From NCBI RefSeq assembly GCF_029227915.1, contig NC_079878.1:18168001-18232000 (forward strand): a stretch of 64,000 nt of DNA, read 5' to 3'. Shown here piece after piece: positions 1 to 14,400 of this stretch. The stretch's first letter is position 1. Each line of letters begins with the position of its first letter. The notes below the pieces were generated by a model. That model did no database searches. It was given only the letters and a program-made list of their open reading frames with translations, and had not been told where the DNA came from. Position numbers and translations under genes: made by a program. The stretch is from Hydractinia symbiolongicarpus (Eukaryota; Cnidaria; Hydrozoa; Anthoathecata; Hydractiniidae).

Positions 1-3000
1 CGTAAATGACGTGCTTCTACGAGCATAGACAGGTGGCCATAGGTCTAGTCCTTGCACTCTTAATGGACTATGACGCAACAAGTCGTTTTCCATTCCTCAA
101 TGGCCATAGAACACTACAACTACATGCGCAGTCTTCTAAAGGCTGTAATACGTCTTTTTGCAGCCTAACAGGGATCTTACACGTAAATCACGTCTTCCAG
201 GAGCCTAGACATGTGAGGATCGGTCTGATCCTTCCCCCCTCAATAGACTACGACGCCTCAAGTCGTTTTCCATTCTGCAATGGCCATAGAACACCATCAA
301 CTGCATGCACGGCCTTCTAAAATTTGTAGTACGGTCTTTTTGCAGCCTAATAGGGGTCTTATACGTTAATTACGTGCTTCTACGAGCATAGACAGGTGGC
401 CATAGGTCTAGTCCTTCCACTCTAAATGGACTACGACGTCTCAAGTCGTTTTCCATTCCGCAATGGCCATAGAACACCGTCAAGTACGTGCACAGTCTTC
501 CAAAAGGTTATAACACGGCCTTTTGCAGCCTAATAAAGGCCTTACACGTAAATGACGTGCTTCTACGAGCATAGACAGGTGGCCATAGGTCTAGTCCTTG
601 CACTCTTAATGGACTACGACGCATCAAGTCGTTTTCCAGTCCTCAATAGCCATAGAACACCGTCAAGTACGTGCACAGTCTTCCAAAACGTTATAATACG
701 GCCTTTTGCTGTCGAATAAAGGCCTTACACGTAAATGACGTGCTTCTACGAGCATAGACCGGCGGGGATCAGTCTAGTCCTTTCACACTCTATGAACTAC
801 GACGCCTCAAATCGTTTTCTATTCCGCAATGGCCATAGAACACCGTTAAGTGCGTGCAAAAACTTCTAAAGGTTATAATACGGCCTTTTGCAGCCTAATA
901 AGAGCCTAACACGTAAATCACGACCTTCTCGAAGCCCAGACTTGTTGCCATAGGTCTAGTCCTTCCACTCTAAATGGACTACGACGTCTCAAGTCGTTTT
1001 CCATTCCGCAATGGCCATAGAACACCGCCAAGTACGTGCACAGTCTTCCAAAAGGTTATAACACGGCCTTTTGCAGCCTAATAAAGGCCTTACACGTAAA
1101 TGACGTGCTTCTACGAGCATAGACAGGTGGCCATAGGTCTAGTCCTTGCACTCTTAATGGACTACGACGCATCAAGTCGTTTTCCAGTCCTCAATAGCCA
1201 TGGAACACCGTCAAGTACGTGCACAGTCTTCCAAAACGTTATAATACGGCATTTTGCTGTCGAATAAATGCCTTACACATAAATGACGTGCTTCTACGAG
1301 CATAGACCGGCGGGGATCAGTCTAGTCCTTTCACACTCTATGAACTACGACGCGTCAAATCGTTTTCTATTCTGCAATGGCCATAGAACACCGTCAAGTA
1401 CGTGCCCAAATTTCTAAAGCTTATAATACGGCCTTTTGCAGCCTAATAAGGGCCTTACACGTAAATGACGTGCTTCTACGAGCATAGACAGGTGGCCATA
1501 GGTCTAGTCCTTGCACTCTTAATGGACTATGACGCAACAAGTCGTTTTCCATTCTTTAATGGCCATAGAACACCATCAACTACATGCGCAGTCTTCTAAA
1601 TGCTGTAATACTGCTTTTTGCAGCCTAACAGGGATCTTACACGTAAATCACGTCTTCCAGGACCTAGACAGGTGAGGATCGGTCTGATCCTTCCACTCTC
1701 AATGGACTACGATGCCTCAATTCGTTTTCCATTCCGCAATGGGAATAGTACACCGTCAAGTACGTGCACAGTCTTCTAAAGATTATAATACACCCTTTGG
1801 AAGCCTAATAGGGACCTCACACGTCAATGATGTGCTTCTATGAGCATAGACAGGCAGCCATAGGTCTATTCCTTGCACTCTTAATGGACTAGGACGCGTC
1901 AAGTCGTTTTCCATTCCGCAATGGCCATAGCACACCGTCAAGTACGTGCACAGTCTTCCAAAAGGTTATAATACGGCCTTTTGCAGCCTAATAAACGCCT
2001 TACATGTAAATGACGTGCTTTTACGAGCATAGACCGGCGGGGATCAGTCTAATTCTTTCACACTCTATGAACTACGACGCCTCAAATCGTTTTCTATTCC
2101 GCAATTGCCATAGAACACCATCAACTACATGCGCAGTCTTCTAAAGGTTATAATACGGCCTTTTGCAGGCTAATACGGGCCTTACACGTAAATCACGTCT
2201 TCCAGGAGCCTAGACAGGTGAGGATCGGTCTGATCCTTCCATCTTCAATAGACTACGACGCCTCAAGTCGTTTTCCATTCTGCAATGGCCATAGAACACC
2301 ATCAACTGCATGCACGGCCTTCTAAAATTTCTAGTACGGTCTTTTGCAGCCTAATAGGTGTCTTATACGTTAATTACGTGCTTCTACGAGCATATACCGG
2401 TGAGGATCGGTTCAGTCTTTCCACTCTAAATGGACTACGACGTCTCAAGTTGTTTTCCATTCTGCAATGGCCATAGAACACCGTCAAGTACGTGCACAGT
2501 CTTCCAAAAGGTTATAATACGGCCTTTGCTGTCGAATAAAGGCCTTACACGAAAATGACGTGCTTTTACGAGCATAGACCGGCGGGGATCAGTCTAATCC
2601 TTTTACACTCTATGAACTACGACGCCTCAAATCGTTTTCTATTCCGCAATTGCCATAGAACACCATCAGCTACATGCGCAGTCTTCTAAAGGCTGTAATA
2701 CGGCCTTTTGCAGGCTTACACGTAAATCACGTCTTCCAGGAGCCTAGACAGGTGAGGATCGGTCTGATCCTTCCCCCCTCAATAGACTACGACGCCTCAA
2801 GTCGTTTTCCATTCTGCAATGGCCATAGAACACCATCAACTGCATGCACGGCCTTCTAAAATTTGTAGTACGGTCTTTTGCAGCCTAATAGGGGTCTTAT
2901 ACGTTAATTACGTGCTTCTACGAGCATAGACCGGTGGGAATCGGTTCAGTCTTTCCACTCTAAATGGACTACGACGTCTCAAGTCGTTTTCCATTCCGCA

Positions 3001-6000
3001 ATGGCCATAGAACACCGTCAAGTACGTGCACAGTCTTCCAAAAGGTTATAACACGGCCTTTTGCAGCCTAATAAAGGCCTTACACGTAAATGACGTGCTT
3101 CTACGAGCATAGACCGGCGGGGATCAGTCTAGTCCTTTCACACTCTATGAACTACGACGCCTCAAATCGTTTTCTATTCCGCAATGGCCATAGAACACCG
3201 TTAAGTGCGTGCGCAGTCTTGTAAAGGCTGTAATGCGGCTTTTTGCAGCCTAACAGGGGCGCTACACGTAAATCACGTGCTTCAAGTAGCCTCGACCGCT
3301 GCGGATCAGTCTAGTCCTTTCACACTCTATGAACTACGACGCCTCAAATCGTTTTTCATTCTGCAATGGCCATAGAACACCATCAACTGCATGCACGGCC
3401 TTCTAAAATTTGAAGTACGGTCTTTTGCAGCCTAATGGGGGCCTTATACGTGAATTACGTGCTTCTACGAGCATAGACCGGCGAGGATCGGTTCAGTCTT
3501 TCCACTCTCAATGGACTACGACGTCTCAAGTGGTTTTCCAATCCACAATGGCCATAAAAACCGTCAAGTACGTGCACAGTCTTTCAAAAGGTTATAATAC
3601 GGCCTTTTGCAGCCTAATAAACGCCTTACACGTAAATGACGTGCTTTTACGAGCATAGACCGGCGGGGAACAGTCTAATCCTTTCACACTCCATGAACTA
3701 CGACGCCTCAAATCGTTTTCTATTCCGCAATTGCCATAGAACACCGTCAAGTACGTGCCCAAACTTCTAAAGCTTATAATACGGCCTTTTGCAGGCTAGT
3801 ACGGGCCTTACACGTAAATCACGTCTTTCAGGAGCCTAGACAGGTGAGGATCGGTCTGATCCTTCCCCCCTCAATAGATTACGACGCCTCAAGTCGTTTT
3901 CCATTCCACAATGGCCATAGCACACCGTCAAGTACGTGCACAGTCTTCCAAAAGGTTATAATACGGCCTTTTGCAGCCTAGTAAGGGCCTTACACGTAAA
4001 TTATGTGCTTCGACGACAATAGACAGGTGGGGATTGGTCTAGTTCTTCCAATGCCAGTGGACTGAGACGCCTCAAGTCATTTTCCATTCCGCAATGGCCA
4101 TAGAACACCGTCAAGTACGTGCACAATCTTCTAAAGGTTATAATACGGCCTTTTGCAGCCTAATAAGAGCCTAACACGTAAGTCACGACTTTCCCGGAGC
4201 CCAGACATGTTGCCATAGGTCTAGTCATTCCACTCATCATGGATTACAACGCCTCAAGTCGTTTTCCATTCCGCAATGGCCATAGAACACCGTCAAGTAC
4301 GTGCACAGTCTTCCAAAAGGTTATAATACGGCCTTTTGCAGCCTAATAAAGGCCTTACACGTAAATGACGTGCTTCTACGAGCATAGACAGGTGGCCATA
4401 GGTCTAGTCCTTGCACTCTTAATGGACTACAACGCATCAAGTCGTTTTCCATTCCTCAATGGCCATAGAACACCATCAACTACATGCGCAGTCTTCTAAA
4501 GGCTGTAATACGGCATTTTGCAGGCTAATACGGGCCTTACACGTAAATCACGTCTTCCAGGAGCCTAGACAGGTGAGGATCGGTCTGATCCTTCCCCCAT
4601 CAATAGACTACGACGCCTCAAGTCGTTTTCCATTCCGCAATGGCCATAGAACACCGTCAAGTACGTGCACAGTCTTTCCAAAACGTTATAATACGGCCTT
4701 TTGCTGCCGAATAAAGGCTTTACACGTAAATGACGTGCTTCTACGAGCATAGACAGGCAGCCATAGGTCTATTCCTTGCACTCTTAATGGACTAGGACGC
4801 ATCAAGTCGTTTTCCATTCCGCAATGGCGATAGCACACCGTCAAGTACGTGCACAGTCTTCCAAAAGGTTATAATACGGCCTTTTGCTGCCGAATAAAGG
4901 CCTTACACATAAATGACGTGCTTCTACGAGCATAGACCGGCGGGGATCAGTCTAATCATTTCACACTCTATGAACTACGACGCCTCAAATCGTTTTCTAT
5001 TCCGCAATGGCCATAGAACACCGTCAAGTACGTGCACAGTCTTCCAAAAGGTTATAATACGGCCTTTTGCAGCCTAATTAGGTCCTTGCACGCAAATGAC
5101 GTGCTTCCACCGCCATAGACAAGTCGGGATTGGTCTAGCCATTCCACTGTCAGTGGACTACTCGGCTCAAGTCATTTTCCAATCCGCAATAGCCATAGAG
5201 CACTATCAACTACATGCGCAGTCTTCTAAAGGCTGTAATACGGCTTTTTGCAGCCTAACTGGGACCTTACACGTAAATCACGTGCGTCAAGTAGCCTAGA
5301 CCGGTGCGAATCGGTCTAGTCCTTCCACTGTAAATGGACTACGACGTCTCAAGTCGTTTTCCATTCCGCAATGGCCATAGAACACCGTCAAGTACGTGCA
5401 CAGTCTTCCAAAAGGTTATAACACGGCCTTTTGCAGCCTAATAAAGGCCTTACACGTAAATGACGTGCTTCTACGAGCATAGACAGGCAGCCATAGGTCT
5501 ATTCTTTGCACTCTTAATGGACTAGGACGCGTCAAGTCGTTTTTCATTCCGCAATGGCCATAGCACACCGTCAAGTACGTGCACAGTCATCCAAAAGGTT
5601 ATAATACGGCCTTTTGCAGCCTAATAAGGGCCTTACACGTAAATTATGTGCTTCGACGACCATAGACAGGTGGGGATTGGTCTAGTTCTTCCAATGCCAG
5701 TGGACTGAGACGCCTCAAGTCATTTTCCATTCTCCAATGGCCATAGCACACCGTCAAGTACGTACACACTCTTCCAAAAGGTTATAATACGGCCTTTTGC
5801 AGCCTAATTAGGGCCTTGTACGTAAATGACGTGCTTCCACGACCATAGACAAGTCGGGATTGATGTAGTCATTCCACTGTCAGTGGACTACGACGGTTCA
5901 AGTCATTTTCCAATCCGCAATAGCCATAGAGCACTATCAACTACATGCACAGTCTTCTAAAGGCTGTAATACGGCTTTTTGCAGCCTAACAGGGGCGCTA

Positions 6001-9000
6001 CACGTAAATCACGTGCTTCAAGTAGCCTCGACCGCTGCGGATCAGTCTAGTCCTTTCACACTCTATGAACTACGACGCCTCAAATTGTTTTCTATTCCGC
6101 AATGGCCATAGAACACCGTCAAGTACGTGCACAGTCTTCCAAAGGGTTATAATACGGCCTTTTGCAGCCTAATAAAGGCCTTACACGTAAATGACGTGCT
6201 TCTACGAGCATAGACAGGTGGCCATAGGTCTAGTCCTTCCACTCTAAATGGACTACGACGTCTCAAGTCGTTTTTCCATTCCGCAATGGCCATAGAACAC
6301 CGTCAAGTACGTGCACTGTCTTCCAAAAGGTTATAACACGGCCTTTTGCAGCCTAATAAAGGCCTTACACGTAAATGACGTGCTTCTACGAGCATAGACA
6401 GGTGGCCATAGGTCTAGTCCTTGCACTCTTAATGGACTACGACGCATCAAGTCGTTTTCCAGTCCTCAATAGCCATAGAACACCGTCAAGTACGTGCACA
6501 GTCTTCCAAAACGTTATAATACGGCAATTTTGCTGTCGAATAAAGGCCTTACACGTAAATCACGTGCTTCTACGAGCATAGACCGGCGGGGATCAGTCTA
6601 GTCCTTTCACACTCTATGAACTACGACGCGTCAAATCGTTTTCTATTCTGCAATGGCCATAGAACACCGTCAAGTACGTGCCCAAACTTCTAAAGCTTAT
6701 AATACGGCCTTTTGCAGCCTAATAAGGGCCTTACACGTAAATGACGTGCTTCTACGAGCATAGACAGGTGGCCATAGGTCTCGTCCTTGCACTCTTAATG
6801 GACTATGACGCAACAAGTCGTTTTCCATTCTTTAATGGCCATAGAACACCATCAACTACATGCGCAGTCTTCTAAAGGCTGTAATACCGCTTTTTGCAGC
6901 ATAACACGGATCTTACACGTAAATCACGTCTTCCAGGACCTAGACAGGTGAGGATCGGTCTGATCCTTCCACTCTCAATGGACTACGACGCCTCAAGTCG
7001 TTTTCCATTCCGCAATGGGAATAGAACACCGTCAAGTAGGTGCACAGTCTTCCAAAAGGTTATAATACGGCCTTTTGCAGCCTAATAAAGGCCTTACACG
7101 TAAATGACGTGCTTCTACGAGCATAGACAGGTGGCCATAGGTCTAGTCCTTGCACTCTTAATGGACTACAACGCATCAAGTCGTTTTCCATTCCTCAATG
7201 GCCATAGAACACCATCAACTACATGCGCAGTCTTCTAAAGCCTGTAATACGGCATTTTGCAGGCTAATACGGCCTTACACGTAAATCACGTCTTCCAGGA
7301 GCCTAGACAGGTGAGGATCGGTCTGATCCTTCCCCCCTCAATAGACTACGACGCCTCAAGTCATTTTCCATTCCGCAATGGCCATAGAACACCTTCAAGT
7401 ACGTGCACAGTCTTTCCAAAACGTTATAATACGGCCTTTTGCTGCCGAATAAAGGCTTTACACGTAAATGACGTGCTTCTACGAGCATAGACAGGCAGCC
7501 ATAGGTCTATTCCTTGCACTCTTAATGGACTAGGACGCGTCAAGTCGTTTTCCATTCCGCAATGGCGATAGCACACCGTCAAGTACGTGCACAGTCTTCT
7601 AAAAGGTTATAATACGGCCTTTTGCTGCCGAATAAAGGCCTTACACGTAAATTATGTGCTTCGACGACCATAGACAGGTGGGGATTGGTCTAGTTCTTCC
7701 AATGCCAGTGGACTGAGACGCCTCAAGTCATTTTCCATTCTGCAATGGCCATAGCACACCGTCAAGTACGTACACACTCTTCCAAAAGGTTATAATACGG
7801 CCTTTTGCAGCCTAATTAGCGCCTTGTACGTAAATGACGTGCTTCCACGACCGTAGACAAGTGGGGATTGGTCTAGTCATTCCACTGTCAGTGGACTACG
7901 ACGGCTCAAGTCATTTTCCAATCCGCAATAGCCATAGAGCACTATCAACTACATGCACAGTCTTCTAAAGGCTGTAATACGGCTTTTTGCAGCCTAACAG
8001 GGGCGCTACACGTAAATCACGTGCTTCAAGTAGCCTCGACCGCTGCGGATCAGTCTATTCCTTTCACACTCTATGAACTACGACGCCTCAAATCGTTTTC
8101 TATTCCGCAATGGCCATAGAACATCGTCAAGTACGTGCACAATCTTCTAAAGGTTATAATACGGCCTTTTGCAGCCTAATAAGAGCCTAAAACGTAAGTC
8201 ACGACTTTCCCGGAGCCCAGACATGTTGCCATAGGTCTAGTCATTCCACTCATCATGGATTACAACGCCTCAAGTCGTTTTCCATTCCGCAATGGCCATA
8301 GAACACCGTCAAGTAGGTGCACAGTCTTTCCAAAACGTTATAATACGGCCTTTTGCTGCCGAATAAAGGCTTTACACGTAAATGACGTGCTTCTACGAGC
8401 ATAGACAGGCAGCCATAGGTCTATTCCTTGCACTCTTAATGGACTAGGACGCGTCAAGTCGTTTTCCATTCCGCAATGGCGATAGCACACCGTCAAGTAC
8501 GTGCACAGTCTTCCAAAAGGTTATAACACGGCCTTTTGCAGCCTAATAAAGGCCTTACACGTAAATGACGTGCTTCTACGAGCATAGACAGGTGGTCATA
8601 GGTCTATTCCTTGCACTCTTAATGGACTAGGACGCGTCAAGTCGTTTTCCATTCCGCAATGGCTATAGCACACCGTCAAGTACGTGCACAGTCTTCCAAA
8701 AGGTTATAATACGGCCTTTTGCTGCCGAATAAAGGCCTTGCACATAAATGACGTGCTTCTACGAGCATAGACCGGCGGGGATCAGTCTAGTCATTTCACA
8801 CTCTATGAACTACGACGCCTCAAATCGTTTTCTATTCCGCAATGGCCATAGAACACCGTCAAGTACGTGCACAGTCTTCCAAAAGGTTATAATACGGCCT
8901 TTTGCAGCCTAATTAGGGCCTTGCACGTAAATGACGTGCTTCCACCACCATAGACAAGTCGGGATTGGTCTAGCCATTCCACTGTCAGTGGACTACTCGG

Positions 9001-9249
9001 CTCAAGTCATTTTCCAATCCGCAATAGCCATAGAGCACTATCAACTACATGCACAGTCTTCTAAAGGCTGTAATACGGCTTTTTGCAGCCTAACTGGGAC
9101 CTTACACGTAAATCACGTGCTTCAAGTAGCCTAGACCGGTGCGGATCGGTCTAGTCCTTCCACTCTAAATGGACTACGACGTCTCAAGTCGTTTTCCATT
9201 CCGCAATGGCCATAGAACACCGTCAAGTACGTGCACAGTCTTCCAAAAG

Positions 9250-11437
9250 ATTATAACACGGCCTTTTGCAGCCTAATAAAGGCCTTACACGTAAATGACG
9301 TGCTTCTACGAGCATAGACAGGTGGCCATAGGTCTAGTCCTTGCACTCTTAATGGACTACGACGCATCAAATCGTTTTCCAGTCCTCAATAGCCATAGAA
9401 CACCGTCCAGTACGTGCACAGTCTTCCAAAACGTTATAATACGGCCTTTTGCTGTCGAATAAAGGCCTTACACGTAAATCACGTGCTTCTACGAGCATAG
9501 ACCGGCGGGGATCAGTCTAGTCCTTTCACACTCTATGAACTACGACGCCTCAAATCGTTTTCTATTCCGCAATGGCCATAGAACACCGTCGAGTACGTGC
9601 CCAAACTTCTAAAGCTTATAATACGGCCTTTTGCAGCCTAATAAGGGCCTTCCACGTAAATGACGTGCTTCTACGAGCATAGATAGGTGGCCATAGGTCT
9701 AGTCCTTGCACTCTTAATGGACTATGACGCAACAAGTTGTTTTCCATTCCTCAATGGCCTTAGAACACCATCAACTACATGCGCAGTCTTCTAAAGGCTG
9801 TAATACGGCTTTTTGCAGCCTAACAGGGATCTTACACGTAAATCACGTCTTCCAGGAGCCTAGACAGGTGAGGATCGGTCTGATCCTTCCACTTTCAATG
9901 GACTACGATGCCTCAAGTCGTTTTCCATCCCGCAATGGGAATAGTACACCGTCAAGTACGTGCACAGTCTTCTAAAGATTATAATACACCCTTTGGAAGC
10001 CTAATAGGGGCCTCACACGTCAATGATGTGCTTCTACGAGCATAGACAGGCAGCCATAGGTCTATTCCTTGCACTCTTAATGGACTAGGACGCGTCAAGT
10101 CGTTTTTCATTCCGCAATGGCCATAGCACACCGTCAAGTACGTGCACAGTCATCCAAAAGGTTATAATACGGCCTTTTGCAGCCTAATAAGGGCCTTACA
10201 CGTAAATTATGTGCTTCGACGACCATAGACAGGTGGGGATTGGTCTAGTTCTTCCAATGCCAGTGGACTGAGACGCCTCAAGTCATTTTCCATTCTCCAA
10301 TGGCCATAGCACACCGTCAAGTACGTACACACTCTTCCAAAAGCTTATAACACGGCCTTTTGCAGCCTAATAAAGGCCTTACACGTAAATGACGTGCTAC
10401 TACGAGCATAGACAGGTGGCCATAGGTCTAGTCCTTGCACTCTTAATGGACTACGACGCATCAAATCGTTTTCCAGTCCTCAATAGCCATAGAACACCGT
10501 CCAGTACGTGCACAGTCTTCCAAAACGTTATAATACGGCCTTTTGCTGTCGAATAAAGGCCTTACACGTAAATCACGTGCTTCTACGAGCATAGACCGGC
10601 GGGGATCAGTCTAGTCCTTTCACACTCTATGAACTACGACGCCTCAAATCGTTTTCTATTCCGCAATGGCCATAGAACACCGTCGAGTACGTGCCCAAAC
10701 TTCTAAAGCTTATAATACGGCCTTTTGCAGCCTAATAAGGGCCTTCCACGTAAATGACGTGCTTCTACGAGCATAGACAGGTGGCCATAGGTCTAGTCCT
10801 TGCACTCTTAATGGACTATGACGCAACAAGTTGTTTTCCATTCCTCAATGGCCTTAGAACACCATCAACTACATGCGCAGTCTTCTAAAGGCTGTAATAC
10901 GGCTTTTTGCAGCCTAACAGGGATCTTACACGTAAATCACGTCTTCCAGGAGCCTAGACAGGTGAGGATCGGTCTGATCCTTCCACTTTCAATGGACTAC
11001 GATGCCTCAAGTCGTTTTCCATCCCGCAATGGGAATAGTACACCGTCAAGTACGTGCACAGTCTTCTAAAGATTATAATACACCCTTTGGAAGCCTAATA
11101 GGGGCCTCACACGTCAATGATGTGCTTCTACGAGCATAGACAGGCAGCCATAGGTCTATTCCTTGCACTCTTAATGGACTAGGACGCGTCAAGTCGTTTT
11201 TCATTCCGCAATGGCCATAGCACACCGTCAAGTACGTGCACAGTCATCCAAAAGGTTATAATACGGCCTTTTGCAGCCTAATAAGGGCCTTACACGTAAA
11301 TTATGTGCTTCGACGACCATAGACAGGTGGGGATTGGTCTAGTTCTTCCAATGCCAGTGGACTGAGACGCCTCAAGTCATTTTCCATTCTCCAATGGCCA
11401 TAGCACACCGTCAAGTACGTACACACTCTTCCAAAAG
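9250..11437. repeat. Two tandem copies of a 1,094-bp six-monomer higher-order repeat
   Basis: Diagnostic variants recur at exactly 1,094 bases. The unusual ACCGTCCAGTACG is near 9,405 and 10,499, and a TGGCCTTAGAACACC variant is near 9,754 and 10,848. The offset equals six monomers. The two copies are almost identical, with scattered single differences such as GTGCTTC against GTGCTAC near 9,300 and 10,394. This indicates a recent unequal crossover or conversion. Edges are approximate. Confidence 0.85.
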
Positions 11438-14400
11438 GTTATAATACGGCCTTTTGCAGCCTAATTAGGGCCTTGTACGTAAATGACGTGCTTCCACGAC
11501 CATAGACAAGTCGGGATTGATGTAGTCATTCCACTGTCAATGGACTACGACGGCTCAAGTCATTTTCCAATCCGCAATAGCCATAGAGCACTATCAACTA
11601 CATGCACAGTCTTCTAAAGGCTGTAATACGGCTTTTTGCAGCCTAACAAGGGCTCTACACGTAAATCACGTGCTTCAAGTAGCCTCGACCGCTGCGGATC
11701 AGTCTAGTCATTTCACACTCTATGAACTACGACGCCTCAAATCGTTTTCTATTCCGCAGTGGCCATAGAACACCGTCAAGTACGTGCCCAGTCTTCCAAA
11801 GGGTTATAATACGGCCTTTTGCAGCCTAATAAAGGCCTTACACGTAAATGACGTGCTTCTACGAGCATAGACAGGTGGCCATAGGTCTAGTCCTTCCACT
11901 CTAAATGGACTACGACGTCTCAAGTCGTTTTTCCATTCCGCAATGGCCATAGAACACCGTCAAGTACGTGCACTGTCATCCAAAAGGTTATAACACGGCC
12001 TTTTGCAGCCTAATAAAGGCCTTACACGTAAATGACGTGCTTCTACGAGCATAGACAGGTGGCCATAGGTCTAGTCCTTGCACTCTTAATGGACTACGAC
12101 GCATCAAGTCGTTTTCCAGTCCTCAATAGCCATAGAACACCGTCAAGTACGTGCACAGTCTTCCAAAACGTTATAATACGGCAATTTTGCTGTCGAATAA
12201 AGGCCTTACACGTAAATCACGTGCTTCTACGAGCATAGACCGGCGGGGATCAGTCTAGTCCTTTCACACTCTATGAACTACGACGCGTCAAATCGTTTTC
12301 TATTCTGCAATGGCCATAGAACACCGTCAAGTACGTGCCCAAACTTCTAAAGCTTATAATACGGCCTTTTGCAGCCTAATAAGGGCCTTACACGTAAATG
12401 ACGTGCTTCTACGAGCATAGACAGGTGGCCATAGGTCTCGTCCTTGCACTCTTAATGGACTATGACGCAACAAGTCGTTTTCCATTCTTTAATGGCCATA
12501 GAACACCATCAACTACATGCGCAGTCTTCTAAAGGCTGTAATACCGCTTTTTTCAGCCTTACAGGGATCTTACACGTAAATCACGTCTTCCAGGACCTAG
12601 ACAGGTGAGGATCGGTCTGATCCTTCCACTCTCAATGGACTACGACGCCTCAAGTCGTTTTTCATTCCGCAATGGGAATAGTACACCGTCAAGTACGTGC
12701 ACAGTCTTCTAAAGATTATAATACACCCTTTGGAAGCCTAATAGGGGCCTCACACGTCAATGATGTGCTTCTATGAGCATAGACAGGCAGCCATAGGTCT
12801 ATTCCTTGCACTCTTAATGGACTAGGACGCGTCAAGTCGTTTTCCATTCCGCAATGGCCATAGCACACCGTCAAGTACGTGCACAGTCTTCCAAAAGGTT
12901 ATAATACGGCCTTTTGCAGCCTAATAAGGGCCTTACACGTAAATTATGTGCTTCGACGACCATAGACAGGTGGGGATTGGTCTAGTTCTTCCAATGCCAG
13001 TGGACTAAGACGCCTCAAGTCATTTTCCATTCTGCAATGGCCATAGCACACCGTCAAGTACGTACACACTCTTCCAAAAGGTTATAATACGGCCTTTTGC
13101 AGCCTAATTAGCGCCTTGTACGTAAATGACGTGCTTCCACGACCGTAGACAAGTGGGGATTGGTCTAGTCATTCCACTGTCAGTGGACTACGACGGCTCA
13201 AGTCATTTTCCAATCCGCAATAGCCATAGAGCACTATCAACTACATGCACAGTCTTCTAAAGGCTGTAATACGGCTTTTTGCAGCCTAACAGGGGCACTA
13301 CACGTAAATCACGTGCTTCAAGTAGCCTCGACCGCTGCGGATCAGTCTATTCCTTTCACACTCTATGAACTACGACGCATCAAATCGTTTTCTATTCCGC
13401 AATGGCCATAGAACACCGTCAAGTACGTGCACAGTCTTCCAAAATGTTATAATACGGCCTTTTGCAGCCTAATAAAGGCCTTACACGTAAATGACGTGCT
13501 TCTACGAGCATAGACAGGTGGCCATAGGTCTAGTCCTTGCACTCTTAATGGACTACGACGCATCAAGTCGTTTTCCATTCCTCAATGGCCATAGAACACC
13601 ATCAACTACATGCGCAGTCTTCTAAAGGCTGTAATACGGCTTTTTGCAGCCTAACAGGGATCTTACACGTAAATCACGTCTTCCAGGAGCCTAAACAGAT
13701 GAGGATCGGTTTGATCCTTCCACTTTCAATGGACTACGATGCCTCAAGTCGTTTTCCATCCCGCAATGGGAATAGTACACCGTCAAGTACGTGCACAGTC
13801 TTCTAAAGATTATAATACACCCTTTGGAAGCCTAATAGGGGCCTCACACATCAATGATGTGCTTCTACGAGCATAGACAGGCAGCCATAGGTCTATTCCT
13901 TGCACTCTTAATGGACTAGGACGCGTCAAGTCGTTTTTCATTCCGCAATGGCCATAGCACACCGTCAAGTACGTGCACAGTCATCCAAAAGGTTATAATA
14001 CGGCCTTTTGCAGCCTAATAAGGGCCTTACACGTAAATTATGTGCTTCGACGACCATAGACAGGTGGGGATTGGTCTAGTTCTTCCAATGCCAGTGGACT
14101 GAGACGCCTCAAGTCATTTTCCATTCTCCAATGGCCATAGCACACCGTCAAGTACGTACACACTCTTCCAAAAGGTTATAATACGGCCTTTTGCAGCCTA
14201 ATTAGGGCCTTGTACGTAAATGACGTGCTTCCACGACCATAGACAAGTCGGGATTGATGTAGTCATTCCACTGTCAGTGGACTACGACGGCTCAAGTCAT
14301 TTTCCAATCCGCAATAGCCATAGAGCACTATCAACTACATGCACAGTCTTCTAAAGGCTGTAATACGGCTTTTTGCAGCCTAACAGGGGCGCTATACGTA

